DNA of 64,000 nucleotides from Pseudoneurospora amorphoporcata (GCA_033297205.1 MU859063.1:248001-312000); one strand, 5' to 3'. Counted from the stretch's first letter, positions 42,901-53,656 are shown. Numbers and translations: made by a program. Notes: generated by a model from the letters alone, not told the origin.

Positions 42901-44506
42901 CCATGAGGTTGATGGCTTCGGCGCGAGCCTCTTCTGTTTGCGGAAGATGAAGGTTCATTTCGTCTCCATCGAAATCGGCGTTGTAGGGCGTGCACACACA
43001 TTCGTTGAGACGGAACGTCCTCCAGGGTCTAACTTTAGCACGATGGCTCATGATAGACAACTTGTGTAGCGAGGGCTGACGGTTGAATAGCACAATGTCG
43101 CCATCCTCCAAATGTCTCTCAACAACGTCGCCAAACTTGAGCTCCCGCGCGCGTTCCTCCCGAATGGACTCGTCACCGAAGTTTAGGTTGAACTTCATAC
43201 CGCCGTCCCTCTTAATGACACCCTGAGCACCAGGCCAGACTTTGGGTCCATTCATGACGCATTTTCGCAACTTTTCGATATTGTTGCGGTTCACCCGCTC
43301 GGGGTAGGTCAGGTTTTTGGCCACGCGCTCGGGAACGGCGACCTGGTCGATGCCCAAATTGGGATCGGGTGAAATGACTGTGCGGCCGGAGAAGTCGACA
43401 CGCTTGCCCGACAAGTTACCACGGAAACGACCCTGCTTGCCCTTTAGACGCTGGCAGAAGCCGCGGATGGGCTTGCCGAATCCTGGCTGGTACAGGCCGG
43501 GAACGTCACTGTTGACGTACATACCCACCTGAAGCTGGATGAACTCCCACTGTTCCATAATGGTGTTGAGGGCGGCGCCCTTGAGGAGCGATTCGCGCAA
43601 ATGGCCGGCGTAAAGAATAATTTCCGACAACTTACTCGTGATGTCGTCTTCGTTACTGGCGGCTTCCTGCTGGACCGACGGGCGAATGCAGATGGGAGGA
43701 GCGGGAAGATATTGCCACAAGAACATCTCTGGTCTGCCCTCGGAAGGGTTCAAACCGAGCAACTCGCAGTCCTCGGCCGTGATCTTCTTGAACAATTTCA
43801 AGACCTTGAGAGGGTCCATATCGTCCATAGCTTTCTTGGAGTGCTTCTCAAGATCCGGAGTGAATGTCTTTGCTTGAATGAAGGAGGAATCGAAGGCGGC
43901 CTTGGCAACGGGCGGGACCTTTTTCTGGGCGGTCGACTTGTTGAAGTGGGAGAACTTGTCGTGGGTGAGCTTCATGACGCTCAACTTGCGGATAACACCC
44001 TGAGTGTCGCCGCAGTAGGGGCACGTCTTCTGCTTGCGGCATTCATCGTTGATCTTCTTCAGGATGGCTGATCGCTTGAGGTTATCGATAGCAGGGGCGC
44101 GGAGAGCCTTGAGGAACTTGGCCTTGGGTTCCTCTTCGAGCAGAACCTTTGAGCAGGTCTTGCAGATGTTCTGGAGTGTGGCCTGGATGTACTTGAGGTA
44201 GCCAATGTGGAAGACGGGAAGCGGTAGGCGGACGTGACCGAAGTGACCAGCGCAGGACTGGAGAGGGAGGTTGCAGGTCTCGCAGGTGCCCGTCTTGCTT
44301 GACGTACCGAGGCGGGGATCGAGAGGGCCGTGGGGGAAAGTGCGACGACCGTTTTCGACATCGTAGAGAAGGTTGTCGGAGACTTCGAGAACGCCCTGAT
44401 TTACTATATCCTGGTGTGACTGGACTCCGAACTGCAGGGCCCTAAAGCGCTTGGGGAGCTGGTCGGCCAGCTGCTCCTTGATAGGAGCTCTCTGCTCGGC
44501 GCCCAT
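39911..44506 (-). CDS. RPC1: RPC1 (Rpo31/RPC160), largest subunit of RNA polymerase III
   Basis: An intronless frame of 1531 residues. It is the catalytic subunit of the enzyme that transcribes tRNA and 5S genes. Zinc-binding CETCNLPLQSCAGHFGH (near 75-90) and CKTCSKVLL plus CRKQKTCPYCG (near 115-165) form the clamp. The active-site motif NADFDGDEMNLHLPQ is near residue 510, with all three Mg-binding aspartates. RNQPSLHK-type sequence (FNRQPSLHKLSIM) and GEPGTQMTLKTFHFAG (near 1120, trigger loop/bridge region) are intact. There is no heptad-repeat tail, which excludes Pol II. Segments such as ITPKNGEPIIAATQDFITAAYLL and the length fit the Pol III subunit, not Pol I. The Ala/Gly/Met tail is unusual but short. 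Confidence 0.95.
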   Translation of the reverse strand: MGAEQRAPIKEQLADQLPKRFRALQFGVQSHQDIVNQGVLEVSDNLLYDVENGRRTFPHGPLDPRLGTSSKTGTCETCNLPLQSCAGHFGHVRLPLPVFHIGYLKYIQATLQNICKTCSKVLLEEEPKAKFLKALRAPAIDNLKRSAILKKINDECRKQKTCPYCGDTQGVIRKLSVMKLTHDKFSHFNKSTAQKKVPPVAKAAFDSSFIQAKTFTPDLEKHSKKAMDDMDPLKVLKLFKKITAEDCELLGLNPSEGRPEMFLWQYLPAPPICIRPSVQQEAASNEDDITSKLSEIILYAGHLRESLLKGAALNTIMEQWEFIQLQVGMYVNSDVPGLYQPGFGKPIRGFCQRLKGKQGRFRGNLSGKRVDFSGRTVISPDPNLGIDQVAVPERVAKNLTYPERVNRNNIEKLRKCVMNGPKVWPGAQGVIKRDGGMKFNLNFGDESIREERARELKFGDVVERHLEDGDIVLFNRQPSLHKLSIMSHRAKVRPWRTFRLNECVCTPYNADFDGDEMNLHLPQTEEARAEAINLMGVQNNLITPKNGEPIIAATQDFITAAYLLSSKDLFLDRKTFTYICTQMLLGETHLDLPPPTIIKPVEMWTGKQIFNVLMRPNKQSPVLVNLEAKNKVYKAKPGELPDMDIDDCYLVVRNSEVMCGRMDKSTVGGGKKNSVFYVILRDWGPEHAAQAMNRLAKLCARTLTLRGFSIGVGDVYPSKDLTEHKAKLVADAYALCDDLIAQFKSGRLEKAPGCNMEETLENKISGILSKVRSQAGDYCVGHLSRNNSPLIMAKSGSKGSDINVAQMVALVGQQIIGGKRVADGFQDRTLFHFHKNARQPPSKGFVRNSFYTGLVPTEFLFHAISGREGLVDTAVKTAETGYMSRRLMKSLEDLSTQYDDTVRTSEGNIVQFQYGADRLDPADMEGNAKPVDFERSWNHAESLTMNHNERSLLPAEISAMCREILDERRKWYVRKHLVTGELLHYEDKTIAESNDHDVFIAIDEHEGARVYLNTIQAEMDKRALKLAKARRLAGLDPCLDQNNADLLKEFAAWEKKQNGGDIKMLDPEEEEIQQAHVDRVAKVSEATLRKFMNLCLSKFDKAKVEPGHAVGAVGAQSIGEPGTQMTLKTFHFAGVAGMSITQGVPRIKEIIGASKLISTPVISCELENNVDIKAARIVKGKIEKTYISDVIQYVEDVWLPDVAKIVLKIDMQALSDMQLGIGLREIMVAIVKAKKLKLKVEMDDLKIGPDNTIEVIVNNDWKDLTAQKKAARVRAAAIEKGQLLLTTSDETAADFQLRVNFLKRMLPAVPISGYPEAFRAIIQSSESNEHKVLVEGYGLRACMTTEGVIGTKCISNSIMECRDVLGIEAARTTIAKEIGSVMGDMGIDPRHMDLLADVMTYKGEILGITRHGLAKMRDSVLQLASFERTPDHLFDAAAGMKTDCILGVSECIIMGQTMKIGTGAFQVVRRLGIRDHQVRPKKSMFEEVWKKDEAEKRKSKMEMRKIALAAGRGAGGKIDGMMPAAPMAAVA

Positions 44507-46024
44507 AATGTGTTGTTCGTATACGACGAAGAGAGAATATGCAAGAGGTAGAGTATTAGGTGGTTATCGGAAGAGAGCAGTCGGATGCCCTGTTCTTCTG
44601 TTGATATACAATGTTGCTACCGGCTCATTGCGGGCTCTCTGTGGTTGTTGGAAGAAGAAGACGATGGTCAAGTTGAGGTTGTCGGGTGCTTGTAAGTTGC
44701 CGTCGCAATGGTTCAGTTGCTATGAAGAACCTCAACCTGAAGCGAAGTGGAAGCCAGACTGTCGATGGAGAGTGTGGTGGGCGACGAGAGGTGGCGCTGG
44801 ATTCGGGGTAGAAACCGCTATCGGCCGAGGCTTATATAAAAATTTGTCGTGGACATGAATACCAAGTCTTGTCGGGGTGGTATTTTCGATAAGGTTGTGG
44901 AAAATGCCGTATGAAGTAAGTATCGCTATGTGTTGAATGTCCCAGACGATGGGAGTCGTAGGTGGAAAGAGGAGGTGCCGTGTGGTGGCAGATGGCCGTG
45001 GATGGTTTTTGGAAGTGATTTGGACGAATTCGCGACCCGTCTTAAAAATTATTTTGTCGCTGCGCGCTGCGGTCCCAGTTGGTGCACCCATGGTGAAAAC
45101 AGCGCCTTGGGGGTGGGCGGGGCCCGGGCGGCAGTGTTGAAAGAGAAACCCCCGCCGTCGCCGCATGACTCCGCGTCTCGGGTTGGGATTGGTCCAGTTG
45201 TCGCGACGGAGTTGGAGACAGACTCGAAGCCTGTGCCCCACCATGCAGCGCATCCATCTGATCGACCGATACCCCACCATCCGTTATCTTGTAGGGGTAC
45301 TGTACTTACCTCTAGAGGTACCTCTCGCGTTTAAGAAGTACATGATCACATCAGGGATGGCACTATCCCAAAGGAGTACCTCTTCATCCTGACAAGTACC
45401 CAAAACGAATGGGCGCGAGCGGGACAAGGACCAGCTCCTGCCAATCACCCCTTGATTCTGATCTGCTGGAATCGTCATTGCCGTGTTGTCCAAGACAGCC
45501 GAAGAGCTCCATTGGCCCTTCCTGTCATTCCATGGAAGATGAGAAAAGTCACAAGCCAGCGACCATCTCAGCTGTTACTTTCCCTGTCTCCTCCTGACTT
45601 TTATTTCTTCTTTACCGTACATCATGATACCATACAACATCTAAGAGTATATATCACTGCTACACCTTGTTCCTCTAACTTCCCTCTCTTTGTCTTTGGC
45701 ATAGTCAGTCTCCTCCTTCCCGTCTCTCGCTTGCATGTGCCCGCATCTTTCCCGAGGAAGCTTCATTATACCAACAAGAACCTAGAAACCAAACATCAAA
45801 ACGGATATTTCGAGAACGACCACCCAACAAGCGACTGCTATTCAGAATTAGAAACGGGGTTGATCTTGGGCTTCATCGCTCGCAGATTGCCCTTCCACCA
45901 ACCAACATCGGTCAAGACCGAGTCCCGTATCCTCTCCCTTGGAGTGTGCATACAGCTACCAACAAATACTTCCCGGCGATCTTCAAGAGGAGCCGTCAAC
46001 CTGTCAACTTAAAACTCAGCAACG
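44507..46024. other. Divergent promoter region between RPC1 and the DDHD phospholipase gene
   Basis: About 1.5 kb. Open frames are not convincing. Near 45300-45325 there are nested GGTACCTCT palindromes. A CT-rich stretch precedes the phospholipase start. Confidence 0.45.
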
Positions 46025-49000
46025 TTGGCGCTTGTTGTCGCGATAAGGTTGCGTGTGCGCGGTACTGGCCTGGGTCCTCGTACCCGTCAGGCTCTTTACC
46101 CTCTGCCAGCAATCTTTAGACTACCTACCTCTACCTTGCCATCCAGCCGAGGCCCCAGAGCCTCGTTCTCTACTTCGTCTTCTTCCTCTTTCTGGTGGCT
46201 CTCTGGCCATAGCAAAAACCCAATGGCGCCAACTACCGGCGCAGCCGACAAGAAGCCCGAAAAGTCCTATCTCGCATCCGCCGTTGATTCCATCAATCCT
46301 TGGGCCGCCAACCGAAGCACCACTCCAACTCCCAAGGAGCAGCCGCCGCCCAAGCCAGCAGTCCCCGTGAACCCGAATCCCGGAGACCATAGTACCAATC
46401 CATTTTACGGACAAAGCTTCAAGCGGTATCCTCCCGACTGCCCCCGGCTCAACGTCCAATGGTTCCATGCGGTAGATGTAGGTTGAATCTTTGATCCCCT
46501 GCACAAGTCAGGCAGGGCCCTAACCCAAAGTTCTTCCTCTCTAGGTCCCGAAGCGCAAACCCAAGTTCCTCCAATCCAAAACCGACGATGACAAAAAGAC
46601 CCAAGCGCAACCAAAGAAATATGCGCCCTTCTCTGCCGGAGACTCCCGAGCACTCGAAGTTGCCTACCAAGCAAGGCTTGAAGAGTTGGAGCAGCAGAGG
46701 TCGAACCCGAAACGCTCAACCAGTGTCCGACTAGGTTCTAAGCGGCCTCGTGTCGTCTCAGGTGACGAAGCAAACAACACAAACCTCGATTCGACTGAGG
46801 ACGAGGCCAAAGATCACATCCGAGTCCCCGTCAACGAAGATTTCTTGTTCGATGTCGACCTTGACGATCGCGAGTTAGCCCCTGTCTACTGGGAGGGTCC
46901 GGTATATGAGGTGCGTCGAGGAACCTGGTTCTACCAAGAAGGCTCGACTGTTCGCCCATGCGAGGAGAATCTCGCAGCCCAGCTTGAAGAAGGATACCTA
47001 AAGATAAGGCCGTGGATGTACCCAACACGAACCCGCAGCGACTCGGGCACCAAGACCGTCACGCCAAAGACTTCAGTGAGCAATCTCAAGGCCGCTGCTG
47101 CTGCTGCTGCCCAAAAAGAGAACCCAGCCAAAGCAGACACCACGGTTGTTCAGCATCAACCCCAGACTTACCGGTTATTCGGGGCCTACATGAACAACAT
47201 CGCAACATACCACGACGAAAACACTGCATGGCTCTCATCCGAGGGTGTACTCTCTTGGGTGACCTCGACCGTGTACGAGCGGTTCGCTGGAGGTGGCTAC
47301 ATGAGCGGCGTGAAACTCGTCCGCGGATATAATACCGAGACAAAGAAGCCCAGGGATGACAAACGACCCTCGACTCCCACAGGAACCAAGAGTTCTTCCA
47401 CAGAACAGGACGAGAAGCTCCAAAAAGCCCTCAAGAGACGCTCTGCTCCGGCAGGTGCACAGTCAATTTCTGAAGAAGCCGTTGTGATCAAGAAAGAGGG
47501 CGAAGAGGATGTGCCCGAGGAAATCGAAAGTACAAGGGCCAGGCTCACCCGGCAAATATCAAACCTGATAGAGGGCGTCCAAGATCCAGAAGCAGAGGCA
47601 GAAGCGATTCGGAAGAGAGAAGAGAAGGAGATCAGGGATGATTACAATGCCCGGCTAGGGGAGACGCAAGGCCGCGAGATTGAGCACCTCATCCTTGTCA
47701 CCCATGGCATCGGACAGCTTTTGGGCAAGAAGATTGAGAGTGTCAACTTCGTCCATGACGTGAACATGCTCCGCAAAACACTAAAAGAAACATATTCTTC
47801 CTCGGCGGATCTTAGAGCATTGAACGGAGAGATTGAGGTGGAAGGCCCTGGCAACTCGCGTGTCCAAGTTTTGCCCGTGGTCTGGCGCCATCTTCTCGAT
47901 TTTCCAAAGCGCAAGCCGAAGGGAAGGGAGCATGATTTGGGCGAGGCTCCATACGAAGAGGACGAATGTAAGTGGTGCTCTTGTTTCAGCCACAAATTTG
48001 ACGAAAGGCCAGTGCTAACTGTAACAAAAGACCCATCCCTAGAAGATATCACGATTGAAGGTGTGGCCTTTGCCAGGTCGCTCATTTCCGACTTGGCGCT
48101 CGACGTCCTGCTTTACCAAAGCGCATACCGAGAAACGATTGTCGAGATCGTCCTTCGAGAAGCTAACCGGATATACAACCTGTTCAAGGACCGCAATCCT
48201 AACTTCAAGGGGAAGATTCACGTCATCGGTCATTCCCTGGGATCTGCCATCATGTTCGATATCCTTTGCCGGCAAGGCGAGAATCGGCCAGAAACTACGT
48301 CGTTCAAGAACCCGCTCAAATTCTGGCCAGCCCACGCCCAGGACCACTACGAACCTAAAGAGCCCAAGGAGCTTGCGTTCGAATTTGACGTGGAAGACTT
48401 CTACGCTCTCGGCTCTCCCATTGGCCTTTTCCAGATGCTCAAGGGGCGAACAATTGCGGCTCGTCACTTGCCCAACGCTTACCCCTCGGAAAGCCCCCTG
48501 AATCCGGAATGCACGGACGACCCGTTCTTCCGTGCCGCTACAGCGCAGCAGCACCACTACCACCACCACCATCATAACAGTGATCAGAGTCTTTCTCCTA
48601 TCACCAACCTTCCCTACAGCATCTCCTCTCCCAAGGTCGCTCAACTTTTCAACATTTTCCACCCTTCAGATCCCATCTCATATCGTCTGGAGCCTCTAAT
48701 TTCCCCGGCAATGTCCACGCTTAAGCCCCAAGCTCTCCCATATACCAAGAAGAGCATCTTTGGCTCCGTCGCCCCTCAGGGCCTCACGGGTATTGGTGCC
48801 AAGGTCGGGCAGAGCGTCAGCGGACTATGGAGCAGTCTCAGTGCCGGTATTGCCAGCAGTTTACTCAACCGTAGTCTTGGTCTGAGCCAGGAAGATGTAG
48901 CCAACATTAACGCATCACATGCTCAGAACCACAATCCCAGTCCTGGTGCTGGCACCAATATCGGAGCCGGTGTCATATCTCCCGAATCTCCCAAAATCTC

Positions 49001-49470
49001 AGACGCGAAACGGAGCGAGAAGACGGCGGAGAGGATGCGTCAGCTGGCCAACGCCGGTCACGACGGGACACTTATTGACGACGAGCTTGAGACGCTCTTT
49101 AGCAAGTTCGAGAGGAAGAGGCTGGATATGGTTCACGCCGCCAAGGACGGGGGCAGCACCGCTGCGGCTAAGGAGGAGTGGATCAAGGAGGAGGCCAAGG
49201 CCCAGAAGCTGAAGAGGGAGGAGATGAAGGTGCGGGCGCTGAACAGGAATGGGAGAGTGGATTATAGTATTCAAGAGTAAGTTATATCTTCCACATGCCC
49301 ATCTATTATTATGACAGATGGCTAACCCTTTGGTCAATAGGAGCGTTCTGGACTTTAACCCCATCAACACCATTGCTTCGCACATGAGTTACTGGGCGGA
49401 CGAAGATGTGTGCCACTTTATCTTGTCCCAGATGCTGGTATCGAACAGGACGAAGACACGGAGAGTGTAA
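46025..49470 (+). CDS. DDHD-domain phospholipase, probably mitochondrial (Ddl1/YOR022C-type)
   Basis: Exons 46025-46477, 46545-49276 and 49341-49470 give 1104 residues. DDHD proteins are intracellular PLA1-type lipases acting on phospholipids such as phosphatidic acid, cardiolipin or phosphatidylethanolamine. The first 60 residues are Arg/Ser-rich with almost no acidic residue, fitting a mitochondrial presequence. A start at 46224 (MAPTTGA) is the alternative. A WWE-like N-terminal part (PVYWEGPVYEVRRGTWFYQEG) is followed by HLILVTHGIGQLLGKK and the nucleophile motif GHSLGS (about Ser715). The metal-binding DDHD region includes FDVEDFYALGSPIGLFQML, IFHPSDPISYRLEPLI and, across the last intron, FNPINTIASHMSYWADEDVCHFIL. 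An Ala run of seven and a His-rich segment (near residue 820) are low-complexity inserts. The last intron splits the DDHD domain. Confidence 0.92.
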
Positions 49471-49482
49471 GACTTTGTAGGA

Positions 49483-49493
49483 TTTTTTTTTTT

Positions 49494-49523
<30 letters not shown>
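49483..49523. repeat. Poly-T tract after the phospholipase stop
   Basis: T13, AA, then T26, beginning 13 bases after the stop codon at 49470. The tract is likely 3' UTR or downstream sequence. Confidence 0.8.
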
Positions 49524-49524
<1 letters not shown>

Positions 49525-49561
49525 CATATTTGTGGTAACTTCCTTGCATAGATAGTTGTTT

Positions 49562-49737
49562 CCGTATAATCTCGCGAAATTCAAAAACCACGTCGGCCCG
49601 GCAACGCAGGGTTAAAGGTCTGCCATTTACGTCAACATCTAAGTACATACAGCCAAATGCAAATGGCAGACCTTTGACCCTACAGGTCCGCACGATTTAT
49701 GTCTGGCGTGGTTTTTGAATTTCGCGAGATTATACGG
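49562..49737. mobile_element. 176-bp TIR hairpin element (MITE-like)
   Basis: The termini are perfect 31-bp inverted repeats, beginning CCGTATAATCTCGCGAAATT. A second nested inverted repeat of 21 bp (49608-49628 against 49661-49681) has one mismatch, so most of the element can fold into one long hairpin. It has no coding capacity. TA follows the right end, while the left end is preceded by TT, so a target duplication is not clear. The mismatch in the inner arm (TTA against TCA) is a CpA-to-TpA type change, as RIP mutation would give. Element family unknown. Confidence 0.7.
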
Positions 49738-51475
49738 TACGCCTCGCGGTCAACAGTTGGAGAAAGACTCATCGAGCCTTGGTTTTTAGATTACGGAACT
49801 AGGTAGCATCACAATGCCATCCGTTTTACAGAGTCGTCCTTTCAGTGGTGATATCAAACCCGCGTAGCCTTCTTCCTAGGTCAATTTTTGTTATTGCAAG
49901 TTCTCAGGAAGGGCCTTCTTTTTTCTTTTCTTTTTTTCTTCCTTTTTTTCCGAGTAACAGCCATGTCAGGAAATCCCATGCGACCACTACTACGCAAGAC
50001 CCATTGCTTTCTTACATATCTCATGGGTTTTCCTGAACCGAGTGAAGGTGGAAGGAGCTTCCCCCCAGCATTCTCCCATCTTCACCACCCCACCCCTCAT
50101 CCCTTTCAAAAACTCGGGTGTCCTCCATCTGCACCATGCAATGCCATGCACCCCTCAATTCGTGGAGTCTTGGGCCACCATCAAGATTGGGGTAAAAAAA
50201 AAAAAAAAAAAAAAAAAAAGAAAGAAAGAAAGAAAGTGACAAGTGGCACGGAGGAAGGAACAAGCCCCGGAACCCTATTGAGGCAACCAGCCCCACCTCT
50301 AGGTACTTTCGCCTTCTTTTCCACCAGCCACTGCGGTTAAACTTCAAACTTCCTTCCTCCAACATCATCCTTTGGAGCTCATCCTTCTTCCTCTTCATCC
50401 TCTCCAGGCACGTGATACTGCCGTTGAGGTTCCGAGCTTTCCTTAAAGTTTCAACCCACCCCTCCGCCCGACTCCCAGGCTTCTCCAGACTTTCTCCATC
50501 CTTTTTCGGCTTTGGCCATCTCCTAGCTTCTTTCCCACTGAACAATCAGGCAGCCGTGGACTCTTCGTCTTCATCCAGGCGCTGCGGTTGAGCTTCCAAA
50601 CTCTCCCTGACTTCCTTCGGCGGGTTTCAGGACCTTCATGCTTTGGCGTTAGCTCCTGCTCTTCCCGTCCCTCCCACCCATTGAACGATTGGCCTCGGAC
50701 GTTTCCTCTTCCCGGTTTATCCAGGCACTGCGGTCGAGCTTCCAAACTCTCCACTCCCCAGGTTTCTCTGTCGGGGCCCTCCACCAGCCTGAGCTACCTC
50801 CTACGTGCCTCTCCCCACTGAACATTGAATCCTCCCGCTAAACAACCAGCCTCGGGCTTCTTCTCTTCATCCAAGCACTGCAACCTGGGCTCCAAGTTTC
50901 CACTCTTTCAACTTTCTTCGTCCTTCATCCGTTTTGTCATCAGCCTACCTCTGTCATCATCATCATCATCTTCTTCCTCTCAGACAGTATCGTTACTCAG
51001 TATCAAGCCGGCTTGAAGGCAAACATACTACCTTCTGCCTCTTGGCTTCCCGCTTATTGACCCCCTCTGAAGCGACACCACTATCAACGCCCTTCTTGGG
51101 AAGATCGCCATCAGCAGCGGCGCTGTCCCGTCTCCAAATCCTCTCTTCTGTGTCAGTTTCTGGTGTCAGCTTGCACTCCTACCCCTTGGATGTCCATGGC
51201 TCCCCGTGGCAGTGCTTCTTCCTCCTACCTTCAGGCCCCCCGGCGATCGACTTGGGTACCCATCCGAGGTAGCCCGCAACCATGTCTATTTGGAACCACC
51301 ACCGGCTTGGAACAGTTTCCTCGTACACAGTCTTGATCTCTCCGAGGCACAGCCACTCCTTCACCTTCTTATAATCAGGTCGAAGTACCACTCTGGTCCG
51401 AAAGCCCAGACTGACAAAGGTGCCATCCTTTCAGGATACCAACACAGGATACCAACAAAAAAGCCGGTTGTCATC
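49738..51475. repeat. Repeat-rich island with diverged tandem repeats
   Basis: Two recurring motifs mark a decayed tandem array. One is CCAGGCRCTGCGGT(T/C)GAGCT, at about 50573 and 50718 and weaker at 50323, 50409 and 50869. The other is CCCAYTGAACRAT, at about 50536, 50677 and 50814. The spacing is about 140-150 bp. An A26 run at 50194-50219 is followed by (GAAA)n. The rest is CT-rich. No gene is supported. The stretch 51206-51475 is open in frame with the following gene but lacks coding character. Confidence 0.6.
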
Positions 51476-52786
51476 ATGGCCAACCCAGTTCCATCACAGT
51501 TCCCAAACGCGGACACAGGAATGGCCGATCATTCGTCTTATTTCCGACTGCGATATGGCTTTCCGGATCGCCGTGACCGGCTTATTATTCCTGTTGGCTG
51601 GACGTGCTGCGAATGCCGGTACGAGAACAGCCAGCGTGGTGCCTACGGCGAGCCAGTGGAGATTGGCCCTGCCAACATGCACCAGTTGAAACCATGTGCT
51701 GGGGCCTGTCGGAGCAGAAAGCGGGACTATGAGGGCAACGAGTTGGGTCCCCCGCCGCATTCTCTCTGCTCAAAATGTGTTTTGACCAACCACAGACGCC
51801 AGCCCATCACTGGCATCGGCCTCCGGGTTGGATTACCCAACCATATTGACCGCGGCATGGTGGCTTTCTGGGAGTGTTGTCACTGCCTGAAGCTGAACAG
51901 GGCCGATGGCTCGCGTGGTTGCTTCAGTTGTTGCTCTGAGAGCCAGGGCCTCGGAGAGTGCTGCAGGCCTGACCACCCCAAGCTTCGGACTAAGGCTCTG
52001 CGTGAGCTCGAGTCTGCGCAGAGGAGGTATTTCTATCCAAGTTTTCGCTCCACAGGTAATCAGGAACCAAGGCAGGACTGGAGGGAGGCTTACAGCAGGG
52101 TGGTGTTGAATACTCAAGTCAAGGTCATGCTTTCCGCGCATGCGATCTGTAGTCATTGCAGGCTCTTAAACGGATATAAAGAGTACCTGCTCTATGCGGA
52201 CACGTATGAGCCGAAGTTCGTCAGGGGGGGTGTGCTCTGGGCCGCTGTCAACGCACAGTGGCTAGAATGGCAAGAGAACGAAAAAGAGGCACCTAACCCT
52301 GGTAAAGAGACACCTACCCCAGGTGAAAAGGCACGAGCAAAGGCCCTTCTTCTTGAAAAGGCCAAGCAGCACATCTGGGAGAACTGCAGATTTCGCAGCA
52401 ACGTCGACACTTGTTTCAACACCATCGATCTATATAGAAGCAGCCGCGATGAACACGCGGAGGAAAACGGATTTGACTTATTGGGCGACTGGAACCCTAA
52501 TCCCATTCCCAACTGCAGCGTTGCAGAAACCAAGAAAATCATGCTGGAAAATGTTAAGTCCCACATCCGTACGGCAGTGAAAAAGAGACACCCGGCAGCA
52601 GCGATCATGAGGCTCCGTCAAAAGTTCCGCGTCATTGAACGCAACTACTTGAAGGCTACGCGTCTTGTCTGCAAGGTGAAGCGACACAAAACCTTCGTGA
52701 AGCGACACAAAACCTTCGAGAAAAAACCATCGTCTTTGAGGCAGTCTTTTACTCGTCAGGTACCGGGAACCGACCGCCGTGTTTGA
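51476..52786 (+). CDS. Cysteine-rich hypothetical protein, probable zinc binding
   Basis: I do not recognise the family. The start at 51476 (MANPVPSQFPNA) is preferred over the upstream open frame from 51206, giving 436 residues. Cysteine pairs suggest zinc ribbons: WTCCECRYEN with KPCAGACRSR and HSLCSKCV, then FWECCHCLKLN with CFSCCSES and LGECC, then AHAICSHCRLL. The C-terminal part is helical and basic, with a direct duplication KRHKTFVKRHKTFEKK before the stop. A CAG|GTACCG donor just before the stop and CCACAG 40 nt later would continue the protein into AQQDKIKLKPKLIDSDWLRL..., so the true 3' end may lie further right. Codon use is not biased, as in poorly expressed genes. Confidence 0.6.
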   Translation: MANPVPSQFPNADTGMADHSSYFRLRYGFPDRRDRLIIPVGWTCCECRYENSQRGAYGEPVEIGPANMHQLKPCAGACRSRKRDYEGNELGPPPHSLCSKCVLTNHRRQPITGIGLRVGLPNHIDRGMVAFWECCHCLKLNRADGSRGCFSCCSESQGLGECCRPDHPKLRTKALRELESAQRRYFYPSFRSTGNQEPRQDWREAYSRVVLNTQVKVMLSAHAICSHCRLLNGYKEYLLYADTYEPKFVRGGVLWAAVNAQWLEWQENEKEAPNPGKETPTPGEKARAKALLLEKAKQHIWENCRFRSNVDTCFNTIDLYRSSRDEHAEENGFDLLGDWNPNPIPNCSVAETKKIMLENVKSHIRTAVKKRHPAAAIMRLRQKFRVIERNYLKATRLVCKVKRHKTFVKRHKTFEKKPSSLRQSFTRQVPGTDRRV

Positions 52787-52796
52787 ACTAGTACCA

Positions 52797-53656
52797 CAGG
52801 CACAACAGGACAAGATCAAGTTGAAGCCGAAGCTTATCGACAGCGACTGGCTGCGGCTCAGCGGCGATATGCTGGGCTGTGTGTTCAGCATGAGGCGGCG
52901 ACGCAAGTCAGCCTTGACAAGCTTGTGGAGTTGGAACGACGGAAAAGGTGCTGGAGAAGCATATGGCCGCCCTGTTGGCGAGGAGGTAGGTGGATAATGC
53001 GACGGTTATGGTGGGCCGCCAAAGTCGGATCGCGATACGGACTGGATGTAGGTACGGCCACGGTGGCTGCGATCGGGCGAAGGCGACCTGGGTGGGGGTG
53101 GGACCGCGCCAGGAGGTGGCGCCCGATGGACACGGATGTCGATGCCCGTGGACGCCAGCGGCGAGAAAGGGCCAAGGCCCCGGCCACCGTCGACGAACAG
53201 CACTCTGAGTCCTCGGCCATCATCGGCCATGCAGATCAGGAAACTCCTTCGGCCACCTAGTCGCTGGACAAGGAAAGAATTCCTAACACGATATTCGAAA
53301 TCTCTAAAGCTGTCAAGGCCGCTGGAGCGGGAGCTGACGAGTTTAGAGTTGTCGAGCTTTCTAGCCATTGCTATCGGTTTATCTGCTTGGACCGTGGCTT
53401 CATTGCAAAGCGAGAAGACTTGATCGTGACTTCTCCTGCAGCGGTCAGCAAAGATGCCAATAAGGATCTTGCCCACGACATCGAAGACATCATCGCCCAT
53501 GTGAATGATGATACTTCAACAACCCTCGGGGAAAAGGCGAAGGAAGGTGGAAATTTGGGAGCCAGAGTCGGTTGTTTGGACGAGGAAATAATACATAGAT
53601 GTTGCGGCCGCGGGCTGCGTTGCATGTTTGTTGAAGTGAGAGCACGCCGGTGGTGA
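52797..53656 (+). pseudogene. Possible downstream exons or remnant of the cysteine-rich gene
   Basis: From 52797 a frame reads AQQDKIKLKPKLIDSDWLRLSGDM and runs to about 52997. After an acceptor-like ACCTAG ending at 53261, another frame reads SLDKERIPNTIFEISKAVKA, then HCYRFICLDRGFIAKREDLIV and KDANKDLAHDIEDIIAHVND, ending at 53656. Both segments have good coding character but different frames, with GC-rich non-coding-looking DNA between. They are either additional exons of the preceding gene or a broken separate gene. I cannot decide from the sequence. Confidence 0.35.

Noticed and set aside
45300..45325. Nested GGTACC palindromes upstream of RPC1
   Set aside because: Short and not repeated elsewhere in a pattern I could support, so no function is claimed.
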